25,354 nt of DNA from UBA6136 sp964344495 (GTDB taxonomy: Bacteria; Pseudomonadota; Gammaproteobacteria; Methylococcales; Methylococcaceae), in the NCBI GenBank assembly GCA_964344495.1, contig CAYFNI010000024.1, positions 1-25,354 on the forward strand, read 5' to 3'. Shown piece after piece: positions 8,671-15,575 of the stretch (its first letter is position 1; the number at the start of each line of letters is the position of its first letter). The notes under the pieces were generated by a model, which was not told where the DNA came from, did no database searches, and was given only the letters and a program-made list of their open reading frames with translations. A program made the translations under genes and the position numbers.

Positions 8671-9687
8671 TCAGGCGAAATCCGCATCGAGCACGATGCG
8701 GTAGCGCGGATTCCCGGCACGCAGATGCTCAAAGGCGTCGTTGACGCGGCTCATCGGAAAATGCTCGACCCACGGCAGAATCTGATGGCGGGCGGCGAAA
8801 TCCAGCATGGTTGCCATCGCCGAGGGTGATCCGGTCGGCGAGGCTGATACCTCCTGCTGTCCCAGCAGCAGACCCATGGCATCGACCGGGATCGGGTCCA
8901 GCACCGCGCCGACAATGTGCAGGCGCCCCTTGGGCGCCAGCGTGGCCATCAGGGCCGGCCAGTCCAACTGCACGTTAACCGTGTCGATGATCAGATCCAG
9001 CGAGCCCGCCAGCGCGCGCATGGCTGCCGAATCGCGACTGGACACCACGCGATGGGCGCCCAGCGTTCGCGCTTCCTCGCGCTTGCTCTCGCTGGAAGTA
9101 AACGCCGTCACCTCGCAGCCCCAGGCCTTCAGGAACAGGAGCGCCATGTGACCGAGTCCGCCAATGCCGACTACCCCGACCCGCGCGGTCGGCCGGATGC
9201 CATAGAGCAGCAGGGGCGCAAACACGGTGATACCCCCGCACAACAGCGGGCCGACCGCGGCTTCATCCAGCCCCGCGGGAATCGGCAGCGCCCAGGCCCA
9301 ATGGCTGCGAACCCGCTCTGCAAAGCCGCCGTGATGTCCGACGATGGTCGCCGAGGAATGCGCGCACAGATGCTGCTCACCCGCCAGACAGGAACGGCAG
9401 TGCATGCAACTGCCGGCAAACCAGCCCACGCCGACCCGTTGACCGATACTGAGACCGGCGACCTGGTCGCCGGTCGCCACGATCCGCCCGACTACCTCAT
9501 GCCCCGGTACCAAGGGGTAGCGCGAAATGTGCCAGTCGTTCTGGAGTACGGACAGGTCGGAATGGCAGATACCACAGTGTTCGACCGCAATCTCGACCTG
9601 CTCCGGCGGCAGCGGGCCGGGGTCATATTCATAGGGCACAAACCGGTTGCCTGCGGCCAGGGCCGCCCAGGCTCTGATGGCATTCAT
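8671..9687 (-). CDS. Zinc-dependent alcohol dehydrogenase (MDR family, cinnamyl/YahK-like)
   Basis: This is a 338-residue medium-chain dehydrogenase that interconverts alcohols and aldehydes with NAD(P). The catalytic zinc ligands are visible: Cys38 in HCGICHSD, His63-Glu64 in PGHEVVG, and Cys150 in LLCGGIT. The structural zinc site has Cys94, Cys97, Cys100 and Cys108. The Rossmann motif GIGGLG at 174-179 and a Ser-rich segment after the second strand (FTSSESKREEA) resemble the NADP-preferring cinnamyl alcohol dehydrogenase/YahK group. A GGAGAG ribosome binding site supports the ATG at 9687. It is the first gene of the apparent cti-efflux operon. The physiological substrate is unknown; aldehyde detoxification is a reasonable inference. 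Confidence 0.92.
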   Translation of the reverse strand: MNAIRAWAALAAGNRFVPYEYDPGPLPPEQVEIAVEHCGICHSDLSVLQNDWHISRYPLVPGHEVVGRIVATGDQVAGLSIGQRVGVGWFAGSCMHCRSCLAGEQHLCAHSSATIVGHHGGFAERVRSHWAWALPIPAGLDEAAVGPLLCGGITVFAPLLLYGIRPTARVGVVGIGGLGHMALLFLKAWGCEVTAFTSSESKREEARTLGAHRVVSSRDSAAMRALAGSLDLIIDTVNVQLDWPALMATLAPKGRLHIVGAVLDPIPVDAMGLLLGQQEVSASPTGSPSAMATMLDFAARHQILPWVEHFPMSRVNDAFEHLRAGNPRYRIVLDADFA

Positions 9688-9787
9688 GAGACTCTCCTTC
9701 CGGGCTAGTGGATGTCAGTGCAGGGTAGCTGACCGACATGCTAGCGCATTCGCGCATTCCCGACACCTCGGGCCGGGGCCGGCCGAT

Positions 9788-9806
9788 TGCCGGTACAATA
9801 CCGGCA
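9788..9806 (+). promoter_or_regulatory. Perfect 8-3-8 inverted repeat overlapping a -10 element and a start codon
   Basis: The 19 bases TGCCGGTACAATACCGGCA form a perfect inverted repeat with 8-base arms and a CAA spacer. The element contains TACAAT (9794-9799), a five-of-six match to the sigma-70 -10 hexamer, and its last base is the A of the ATG at 9806. A repressor site would fit this position exactly. Transcription from this -10 would start at or within a few bases of the ATG, which implies a leaderless message. The site also lies in the divergent promoter region facing the adh-cti-efflux operon. Confidence 0.45.
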
Positions 9807-10354
9807 TGCCAGTCGTCACCCTGCTTCCGCACCCCGAGACCCCCTGCTCCAGCGTTTGCCACCTGACTGTGCATGGCGCGATCGGGGTCGAGGGCCAGCT
9901 GGAACTGCAATTTCGACTGTCGGCTCCGCTGGCCGAGTTCCGCCTTCCGGCCGCGAACCCGGCGCCAGGACGGCGCGACGAACTGTGGCGGCAGACCTGT
10001 TTCGAGGCTTTCATCCGCACCGACGCCGGCCCGGGCTATTGGGAATGTAATTTTTCCCCCTCCGGCGACTGGGCCGTGTACCGGTTCGACAGCTACCGCT
10101 CAGGCATGGCCGCCGCGGAGTTGCCCGAGCCGCCCCGCATCCGCCTCCAACAGTCGGACACTGCGCTCACGTTGACAGCGCACCTGCCTCAGGTACGGGG
10201 TGGGCTGATCGATCCATCGGCGTGCCTCAAGCTCGGGCTCGCGACCGTGCTCGAATCGGCCGATGGCCGCCTGTCCTACTGGGCCTTGCATCATCCCGCC
10301 GGCCAGCCCGATTTCCATCACGCGGATGCCTTTGCATGGACCGTGCAGGGCTGA
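9806..10354 (+). CDS. DOMON-like domain protein
   Basis: This 182-residue protein resembles the bacterial DOMON-like family: a beta-sandwich fold with characteristic segments LRLSAPLAEF-like, LWRQTCFEAFIR, YWECNFSPSGDWAVYRFDSYR, and the closing LSYWALHHPAGQPDFH. DOMON folds bind haem or sugars in other proteins, but this small stand-alone family has no established function. I chose the ATG at 9806 because the conserved domain begins right after it; the frame stays open to 9647 without a better start. There is no Shine-Dalgarno sequence, and a -10-like TACAAT lies seven bases upstream, so translation may be leaderless. The DUF1343 gene follows after 43 bases. Confidence 0.8.
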   Translation: MPVVTLLPHPETPCSSVCHLTVHGAIGVEGQLELQFRLSAPLAEFRLPAANPAPGRRDELWRQTCFEAFIRTDAGPGYWECNFSPSGDWAVYRFDSYRSGMAAAELPEPPRIRLQQSDTALTLTAHLPQVRGGLIDPSACLKLGLATVLESADGRLSYWALHHPAGQPDFHHADAFAWTVQG

Positions 10355-10397
10355 CGCGCCCCCTTTGCCCCATTCACCGAGAATCCCGAGGAATGCC

Positions 10398-11603
10398 ATG
10401 AAATTCGGCATCGACCGTCTGATCGAACACCCGGAACTCCGCCGCCCGCTGGCCGGGCGCCGCATCGGCCTGCTCGCGCACCCAGCGTCCATGACCGAGG
10501 ACTTCCGGCATGCGCTGGATGCGCTGGCAAGCCTGCCGGACCTGCACCTCACGGCCGCTTTCGGACCGCAGCACGGACTGCGCGGCGACAAGCAGGACAA
10601 TATGGTGGAGTCGCCCGACTATCTGGATCCGGTGCTGGGCATCCCGGTCTTCAGCCTGTACGGAGAGGTGCGCCGGCCGACGGCGACGATGATGGACGCT
10701 TTCGACGTCCTGCTGGTGGACCTGCAGGATCTCGGTTGCCGCATCTACACCTTCATCACCACCCTGCGCTACGTACTGGAGGAGGCCGCCCGGCTGGGCA
10801 AGTCGGTATGGGTGCTGGACCGGCCAAATCCGGCCGGCCGCCCGGTGGAGGGACTCACCCTGCGCGACGGGTGGGAGAGTTTTGTCGGCGCCGGACCGAT
10901 GCCGATGCGGCACGGCCTGACGCTGGGCGAACTGGGCTACTGGTTCATCGACCAGTTCGGGTTGCATCTCGATTACCAGGTCATCGAGATGCAGGGCTGG
11001 CAACCGGAGGCCGCTCCGGGCTATGGCTGGCCGTTGGGTACCCGCAGCTGGGTCAATCCCAGCCCTAACGCGCCGAATCTGTCGATGGCACGGGCCTATG
11101 CGGGCACCGTGATGCTGGAGGGCACGACCCTCTCCGAAGGCCGTGGGACCACCCGACCGCTGGAACTGTTCGGTGCGCCGGATCTGGATGGGGAGCGGCT
11201 GATTGCCGAGATGCAGCGGCTGGCGCCCGACTGGCTGCACGGCTGCCGGTTACGCGCCTGCTGGTTCGAACCAACCTTCCACAAGCACGCCGGCCAGCTA
11301 TGCAGCGGAATGCAGTTCCATGTTGATGACCCTGCCTACGACCCGCTGGCATTCAGGCCCTGGCGCTTGCAGGCACTGGCGTTCAAGGCAATCCGGCGTC
11401 TGTGGCCGGATTACAGTCTGTGGCGCGACTTTCCGTATGAGTACGAATTTGATCGTTTGGCCATCGACCTGATCAACGGCAGCGAACTCCTGCGGCAATG
11501 GGTGGATGATGCGGCTGCCGAGCCGGGCGACCTGGATGGGCTGACCCGCCCGGATGAAGCCGCCTGGCTGGAGGGCCGCGAAGCCTGCCTGATCTATCGC
11601 TGA
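10398..11603 (+). CDS. DUF1343 family protein, NamZ-like exo-beta-N-acetylmuramidase
   Basis: This is a 401-residue protein of the DUF1343 family. The characterised Bacillus member, NamZ, releases terminal N-acetylmuramic acid from peptidoglycan fragments during cell wall recycling. Family features include the opening GIDRLI, FGPQHGLRGDKQDN near 60, VFSLYGE, DVLLVDLQDLGCRIYTFITTL, the DRPNPAGRPVEG motif, and NPSPNAPNLSMARAYAGTVMLEGTTLSEGRGTT split across the central region. The start at 10398 is supported by GAGGA seven to ten bases upstream and by the family N-terminus. No signal peptide is apparent, so it may act in the cytoplasm, or the protein may be exported another way. It is probably co-transcribed with the DOMON-like gene. 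Confidence 0.88.
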   Translation: MKFGIDRLIEHPELRRPLAGRRIGLLAHPASMTEDFRHALDALASLPDLHLTAAFGPQHGLRGDKQDNMVESPDYLDPVLGIPVFSLYGEVRRPTATMMDAFDVLLVDLQDLGCRIYTFITTLRYVLEEAARLGKSVWVLDRPNPAGRPVEGLTLRDGWESFVGAGPMPMRHGLTLGELGYWFIDQFGLHLDYQVIEMQGWQPEAAPGYGWPLGTRSWVNPSPNAPNLSMARAYAGTVMLEGTTLSEGRGTTRPLELFGAPDLDGERLIAEMQRLAPDWLHGCRLRACWFEPTFHKHAGQLCSGMQFHVDDPAYDPLAFRPWRLQALAFKAIRRLWPDYSLWRDFPYEYEFDRLAIDLINGSELLRQWVDDAAAEPGDLDGLTRPDEAAWLEGREACLIYR

Positions 11604-11610
11604 CGGGCGG

Positions 11611-11856
11611 CTACAGGAAGCGGGCCATCATGTAGAAGGCCACCCCCGGCAGCAGCGCCGCCGGACCCCACCAGGTGCCGAGTACGGTGCCGATGACGGC
11701 AATGGCGATAATGACAATGCCGATGGCGGCGAACTTGCCGCTGAGTTTCTTGATCGGCGGGACCAGATCAGGCTGGACTGGATGGCCGCAGTGACTACAA
11801 AGGCCGTCGAGGTCCGACGTCTGAGCGGAGCATGAAGGGCAGGTCATCAGGGCCAT
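11611..11856 (-). CDS. Small zinc-ribbon membrane protein, unknown function
   Basis: This 81-residue protein has an N-terminal zinc ribbon with paired cysteines (Cys6-x2-Cys9 and Cys20-x2-Cys23), followed by two hydrophobic segments (AIGIVIIAIAVIGTVLG and ALLPGVAFYMMARF). Such small ribbon-plus-membrane proteins are common and mostly uncharacterised. The start is supported by GAGGAT upstream of the ATG at 11856. It ends seven bases from the convergent DUF1343 gene. It lies downstream of the iron permease/globin group on the same strand, with a hairpin between them. Confidence 0.75.
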   Translation of the reverse strand: MALMTCPSCSAQTSDLDGLCSHCGHPVQPDLVPPIKKLSGKFAAIGIVIIAIAVIGTVLGTWWGPAALLPGVAFYMMARFL

Positions 11857-11888
11857 AAGGTGATCCTCTTCTTATTATGTGAAACATG

Positions 11889-11914
11889 GGCTCTGTCTGC
11901 GTTGGGACAGAGCC
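11889..11914 (-). other. Perfect 9-bp stem-loop between two small genes
   Basis: GGCTCTGTC (11889-11897) and GACAGAGCC (11906-11914) are perfect inverted arms around an 8-base loop. On the minus strand it lies after the 61-residue gene and before the zinc-ribbon gene. No strong T-run follows (the next bases include ATGTTTCACATAAT), so it is either a weak terminator, an mRNA processing or stability element, or part of the zinc-ribbon leader. CATAAT at 11880-11875 could be a -10 for the downstream gene. Confidence 0.45.
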
Positions 11915-11986
11915 ACCTTGAACATGGCATTGCCCGCCGGCTGCTGTCAATCCCGGCGTTATCGAAGCAAGGCCTTTGCCGCCGCC

Positions 11987-12172
11987 TCAGTTGTCCTTGT
12001 AAAAGCGATAGTTGACGATCGCCTTGCAGAACGACTGCGGCAACCGGAAGCCGGAACTCGTTTCGCAGGTCGAGGCGTAAATGGTCACATCGGCCTGCCA
12101 GCTATCCAGTGCCAACGCCAGCAACAACACGACGGCGACGGTGCCCAAAATCCACTTCAGTTCCGTGTCCAT
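11987..12172 (-). CDS. Small single-pass membrane or exported protein, unknown
   Basis: This 61-residue protein has one N-terminal hydrophobic segment (WILGTVAVVLLLALALDSW) and a short polar tail with two cysteines (Cys36 and Cys49) that could form a disulfide if the tail is periplasmic. I do not recognise a family. The start is well supported by AGAGGGG three bases or more before the ATG at 12172. It lies 36 bases after the degenerate globin gene on the same strand and is likely in the same transcript. Confidence 0.6.
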   Translation of the reverse strand: MDTELKWILGTVAVVLLLALALDSWQADVTIYASTCETSSGFRLPQSFCKAIVNYRFYKDN

Positions 12173-12208
12173 GTTCCCCTCTTGGTACGTGAGTCTTCCG
12201 TTGAGACC

Positions 12209-12838
12209 CTAGACGCGCACCAGGGCCTTTTTCAATTCTGCTTCCAGTAGACCGATGATCCGGGTCGCCGGTTCAACCTTGACCTGAAGTTCCTGCAGGG
12301 CATCGCTGGCGTGTCCCATCACAAGCTCCAGATGCCGATGTTTGAGGCCGATGCTCCTGAGGTGCGCCCATTCCCGGCATAGATCATCCTCCGCTGCGCC
12401 GAGAGGCCCTCCGAGCAGACCGGACACCTGCGCCTTGAGCTTGGCGGCCAATTCGGCCTGATTGAGGCCAAACAGGTAAAAACTCAGCCGCGGATCGCCC
12501 AGCACCTTGCGACAAAAGGCTTTGACCACGGATTCCACACCTGATGTGCTGCCCAGCGCCTCATAGAGCGAGACGTTGGCGCTGACGTCCGCCGCCGGCC
12601 GAGGCGCAGGTGGAGCCACCGGCGCGGGGGCGGGGGTGGCCACTGCGGTCGCCGGTGCGGCAGGAACAGCCGGCGCGGGGACCTTGACCGGCGCCGCCGG
12701 ACGGGCGCTCTTGCTCGGGCCGGTCTTGATACCGGCCACCGTGGATCCGACCTTCCTTGAGCGGGGGGTCTTGGCAGCGCTGCCGGTACCGTTACCGGTT
12801 TTGACGCTGCGGCCTTTTCGTGTTGTTTTTTCGCTCAT
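12209..12838 (-). CDS. Truncated-globin-fold protein lacking haem residues, with basic Ala/Pro-rich N-terminal tail
   Basis: This 209-residue protein has two parts. Residues 1-88 are Lys/Arg/Ala/Pro-rich and probably disordered, similar in composition to histone H1-like tails. Residues 89-209 align with the truncated globin domain of the neighbouring 13686 gene; from F108 to H169 the alignment needs no gaps. The haem residues have changed: B10 Tyr is Cys109, E11 Gln is Leu135 and the proximal F8 His is Trp157. The conserved GGP (143-145) and RH (168-169) remain. This suggests a haem-free globin fold used for binding or sensing, perhaps as partner of the neighbour. GAGGA lies upstream of the ATG at 12838. 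Fold assignment is by alignment; loss of haem binding is inferred. Confidence 0.75.
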   Translation of the reverse strand: MSEKTTRKGRSVKTGNGTGSAAKTPRSRKVGSTVAGIKTGPSKSARPAAPVKVPAPAVPAAPATAVATPAPAPVAPPAPRPAADVSANVSLYEALGSTSGVESVVKAFCRKVLGDPRLSFYLFGLNQAELAAKLKAQVSGLLGGPLGAAEDDLCREWAHLRSIGLKHRHLELVMGHASDALQELQVKVEPATRIIGLLEAELKKALVRV

Positions 12839-12888
12839 CGACTGTCCTCGTGGTAATGGCTGTTGTCACTGTGGCACGCTTGGCAACA

Positions 12889-12919
12889 CTCGGGCGGCTG
12901 GTGCCTGCCTCCGCCCGAG
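12889..12919 (-). other. Intercistronic 9-bp stem-loop between the two globin genes
   Basis: CTCGGGCGG (12889-12897) and CCGCCCGAG (12911-12919) form a perfect GC-rich stem around a 13-base loop. It lies in the 113-base gap between the globin-CBS gene and the degenerate globin gene, and no T-run follows on either strand. It may set relative expression by attenuation or by blocking 3' decay. Confidence 0.45.
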
Positions 12920-12921
12920 CC

Positions 12922-12934
12922 GCCTGATTCAGGC
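12922..12934 (-). promoter_or_regulatory. Perfect 13-base palindrome after the globin-CBS gene
   Basis: GCCTGATTCAGGC is a perfect inverted repeat with 6-base arms, placed 18 bases beyond the stop codon of the globin-CBS gene and directly next to the larger stem-loop. It is short enough to be a chance or minor RNA hairpin, but could be an operator for an internal promoter. Confidence 0.3.
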
Positions 12935-12951
12935 TGTGGCGCTGAGTGCGT

Positions 12952-13686
12952 TTATCGCGGACTCAGGTGCCGGATCAGGTCGCCGGCGGTCAGCAGACCG
13001 ACCAGACGTCCTTCCGCATCGACGACCGGCAGGGCGTTGAGCCCTTCTCTCGCCAGCCGATCGGCGGCCTCCCGGATCGAACTGTCAGGCGATAAAGGCA
13101 CGATGCGGGATGATACGAGCCCCTGGATGGTACCGGAAGGCGCCGGGGCGGACCGCTCGGCCGGACGCGCCGCAACGGGCGGCGCCGCAACAGGCGCCGG
13201 CGCGGGCGGGGGTGGTGGCGTGGGGCGAGACGGCCGCGTCGATTCCGGTGCATGAGAACGGCGGTTCATCACGTCCTCGCGGGTGCTCTCACAGATGCCG
13301 ACGACCTCGGCGATCAGATCCTCCGGTACCTGCAACGTGACCAAGGTATCCCGCAAGTGCTCAACGACGATGTCGAAGTGACGGTCATTCATGCCCATGC
13401 CGACCAGTTTGGCATGACTGCGCCGCATGTCCCGGCCGGTGTAGTGGTGGGGTCCGCCAAAGGCCATGGCCATGAAGGCCTTCTGTTTCTCGATCTGCTC
13501 GGCGACATTGACGCCAAAGAAGAAGTAATTAATGCGGGCGTCCGCCACCACTCGCTTGTAGAACATTTCAACTGCGGCATCGACGGCCGGCGCACCACCC
13601 AGTTTTTCATACAGGGTTGCGTTGGGGGTGGCTTGGGTGGGGTCGGCCTTTCTGCGGCCGAACACATTGGCCAGGGTTTCGCTCAT
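12952..13686 (-). CDS. Truncated haemoglobin (group 1) fused to a C-terminal CBS domain
   Basis: This is a 244-residue fusion. Residues 23-141 form a group 1 truncated globin: LYEKLGG opening, Phe42-Tyr43 (B9/B10), Gln68 (E11), GGP at 77-79, YTGR at 82-85 and the proximal His91 (F8). All residues expected for haem and ligand binding are present. A Pro/Ala/Arg-rich linker spans about 145-185. Residues 186-241 match a single CBS domain, ending in VVDAEGRLVGLLTAGDLIRHL. CBS domains usually bind adenosyl ligands as pairs, so dimerisation is likely. The start at 13686 follows AGGAG. It is 75 bases after the iron permease gene and 113 bases before its haem-less paralogue. The domain calls are firm; coupling of gas or redox state to nucleotide sensing is inference. 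Confidence 0.9.
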   Translation of the reverse strand: MSETLANVFGRRKADPTQATPNATLYEKLGGAPAVDAAVEMFYKRVVADARINYFFFGVNVAEQIEKQKAFMAMAFGGPHHYTGRDMRRSHAKLVGMGMNDRHFDIVVEHLRDTLVTLQVPEDLIAEVVGICESTREDVMNRRSHAPESTRPSRPTPPPPPAPAPVAAPPVAARPAERSAPAPSGTIQGLVSSRIVPLSPDSSIREAADRLAREGLNALPVVDAEGRLVGLLTAGDLIRHLSPR

Positions 13687-13761
13687 TACCTTCTCCTCAT
13701 GACAGTAAGCTTGTGCATGTCTGATCCAGAGCCCGGACACGTCCGCGGTCTTCGACGAATG

Positions 13762-14274
13762 TCACCTTTGCCGCGTCGACGGGGTCCCAGGATCGGCACC
13801 TGACCGGGCCTTCCGACCTTGCCGGCGATGAGACTCCTCCCGAGCCGACTGCGCCAGAGACGTATAGCGCTGATGCAAGTCTGCAAGTTCAGCTTCATCC
13901 AGCTCTTCCAGATCCAGCAGGGTGTTGTCTGCGCGTCGCATGGCGCGGATCAACTCATCCAGCTTGACTTGCAAGGCCTCGGTATCCCGATTCTGCGTAT
14001 GCTGGACCAGAAATACCATTAAAAAGGTGACGATGGTAGTGGCCGTGTTGATGACCAGCTGCCAGGTGTCACTGTATCCGAACAAGCGGCCGCTCAACAG
14101 CCACACCACCACCACCGACAATGCGGTAATGAAGGCCAACGGTCGCCCCGCCAGGTGCCCGAACATGCGGGCAAAACGGTCGAATCGCAACTCGAGCGGA
14201 CCGAACGCCGGTCGACGCCTCCGTGCGGCCCCCTCAGACGGACTGACATTCCGCTGGATCGTCGAACCCTTCAT
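13762..14274 (-). CDS. Low-affinity iron permease family protein
   Basis: This 170-residue protein matches the bacterial low-affinity iron permease family (Iron_permease, related by name to yeast Fet4). A short basic N-terminus is followed by two membrane helices: FITALSVVVVWLLSGRLFG and the hallmark WQLVINTATTIVTFLMVFLV, then QHTQNRD, and a long acidic/basic helical cytoplasmic tail with coiled-coil character (KLDELIRAMRRADNTLLDLEEL). With only two helices, transport activity is not proven for these bacterial proteins. GGAGGG lies ten bases upstream of the ATG. A TATGAT hexamer at 14345-14340 could be the -10. It leads the globin genes on the same strand, which suggests a link to iron or haem. 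Confidence 0.88.
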   Translation of the reverse strand: MKGSTIQRNVSPSEGAARRRRPAFGPLELRFDRFARMFGHLAGRPLAFITALSVVVVWLLSGRLFGYSDTWQLVINTATTIVTFLMVFLVQHTQNRDTEALQVKLDELIRAMRRADNTLLDLEELDEAELADLHQRYTSLAQSAREESHRRQGRKARSGADPGTPSTRQR

Positions 14275-14481
14275 GACACTTCACCCTCCGACGTGTGTGG
14301 CAGGGACATCCTGCGCCGCCGCGCTCCGGTTCGGGCACGATCATACCCCTTTCTGAGGCCATCGGTGTCTTGTCACACTGGCCATGCGCAGTCGGGAACC
14401 TCCTCCGCCTGTCCCGGACAAAGGGGCCATCGAGGCGGACCATTGGCGTCCGTCTCCTCCCCCTTAGCGAGGTACTCCAAC

Positions 14482-14730
14482 ATGGGACGAGAAGTGCGGA
14501 AGAACCCGCCCGTCAGCGGGGTCGAGGCCTGGATTCACACGCAATTCATGGAAGGTTCGGACGAGGTCTGCTTTGCCTATCGCCGGCAGGTAGAACAGCT
14601 GCGGGAATTCGCAACCGACCTGAAACGGCTGCCGGCCGAGGCCCGCCGCCAGCATCGCAGCAGCCTGAGAAAGTGGGAAAAATTGCGCCAGCTGGAGGAT
14701 GTTCGGCTGCGCAAAAGCCAGCTGGGCTAA
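14482..14730 (+). CDS. Small conserved-looking protein of unknown function
   Basis: This 82-residue soluble protein is highly charged and predicted mostly helical (FAYRRQVEQLREFATDL and HRSSLRKWEKLRQLEDVRLRK). It has one cysteine and no signal peptide or membrane segment. I do not recognise the family. The start at 14482 is supported by GAGG about ten bases upstream. It is divergent from the iron permease gene across about 207 bases that hold both promoters and no other gene I can see. Confidence 0.6.
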   Translation: MGREVRKNPPVSGVEAWIHTQFMEGSDEVCFAYRRQVEQLREFATDLKRLPAEARRQHRSSLRKWEKLRQLEDVRLRKSQLG

Positions 14731-14768
14731 GTCGGGGCCGACCCCACGCGCGCGGATCGGCCCGTGGC

Positions 14769-15575
14769 TCAGTCGGCCTCTTCCACGACCGGGTTGGTCA
14801 GTGCGCCGATGCCCTCGATCTCGACCGTCACGGTATCGCCCGGCTGCAACCAGACCGGCGGCTTGCGGGCCATGCCCACGCCCTGCGGGGTGCCGGTCAG
14901 TATGACGGTACCCGGCAGCAACGTGGTGCTGGCACTGAGAAACTCGATCAGGGCCGGCACATCGAAAATCATGTCGGCGGTGGTCGAATCCTGCATCACC
15001 TGCCCATTGAGGACGGTGCGGATCGGCAACCGGTTCGGGTCGGCAATCTCGTCACGCGTCACCAGCACCGGCCCCAACGGACAAAAGGTGTCGAAGGTCT
15101 TGCCCCGGCACCACTGTCCTCCGCCCGCCATCTTCTGCCAGTCGCGCGCACTGACATCATTGCCACAGGTATACCCCAGCACATACTCCAGCGCCCGCTC
15201 GCGGCGGACATTGCGAGCAGGCTTGCCGATGACGACGGCCAACTCGCATTCGTAATCAACCCGATCGCTGCGCAGCCGACGCGGCAATATGATGGGCTGG
15301 CCTGGTGCCTGCACCGCCCCCGGCAGTTTCATGAACACCACCGGATAATCGGGCAGGGGCGAGCGGGTCTCTTCGGCATGCGCACGGTAGTTGAGGCCGA
15401 TGCCGATCAGGGCGGTCGGCTGGACCGGCGCCAGCAGCTGTCCGACCCGGGCCGGCTCGGTCGTGACCGTCCAGTCGTCATACAGGTTGCCCTCGACCAC
15501 GAGGGCGCTGCCATCGGCGCTCAGGGCGCCCTGGCAGGTCCGGCCTTCAGGGTCGAGATAACGAATGAATTTCAT
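14769..15575 (-). CDS. Fumarylacetoacetate hydrolase (FAH) family protein
   Basis: This is a 268-residue cytoplasmic enzyme of the FAH superfamily, which includes acylpyruvate hydrolases, 2-hydroxyhepta-2,4-diene-1,7-dioate isomerases and oxaloacetate decarboxylases. Metal ligands are visible: Glu109 and Glu111 in DYECELAVVIG and Asp140 in GYTCGNDVSARDWQ. The domain opening LIGIGLNYRAHAEE and the late motifs ILTGTPQGVG and QPGDTVTVEIEGIG are typical. The length equals that of single-domain bacterial members. The start overlaps the stop of the GNAT gene by four bases (ATGA type), so the two are translationally coupled. The exact substrate cannot be read from the motifs. Confidence 0.92.
   Translation of the reverse strand: MKFIRYLDPEGRTCQGALSADGSALVVEGNLYDDWTVTTEPARVGQLLAPVQPTALIGIGLNYRAHAEETRSPLPDYPVVFMKLPGAVQAPGQPIILPRRLRSDRVDYECELAVVIGKPARNVRRERALEYVLGYTCGNDVSARDWQKMAGGGQWCRGKTFDTFCPLGPVLVTRDEIADPNRLPIRTVLNGQVMQDSTTADMIFDVPALIEFLSASTTLLPGTVILTGTPQGVGMARKPPVWLQPGDTVTVEIEGIGALTNPVVEEAD

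Noticed and set aside
10263..10397. Upstream extension of the DUF1343 protein
   Set aside because: The frame is open, but it overlaps the end of the DOMON-like gene, and the conserved family start with GAGGA is at 10398.
13687..13740. Longer N-terminus for the globin-CBS protein
   Set aside because: The 18 extra residues would include the strong AGGAG site of the ATG at 13686, so the downstream start is far more likely.
14731..14768. Terminator between the 82-residue gene and the FAH gene
   Set aside because: GGGCCGA and TCGGCCC can pair around a 14-base loop, but the loop is GC-rich, the arms are short and no T-run follows on either strand.
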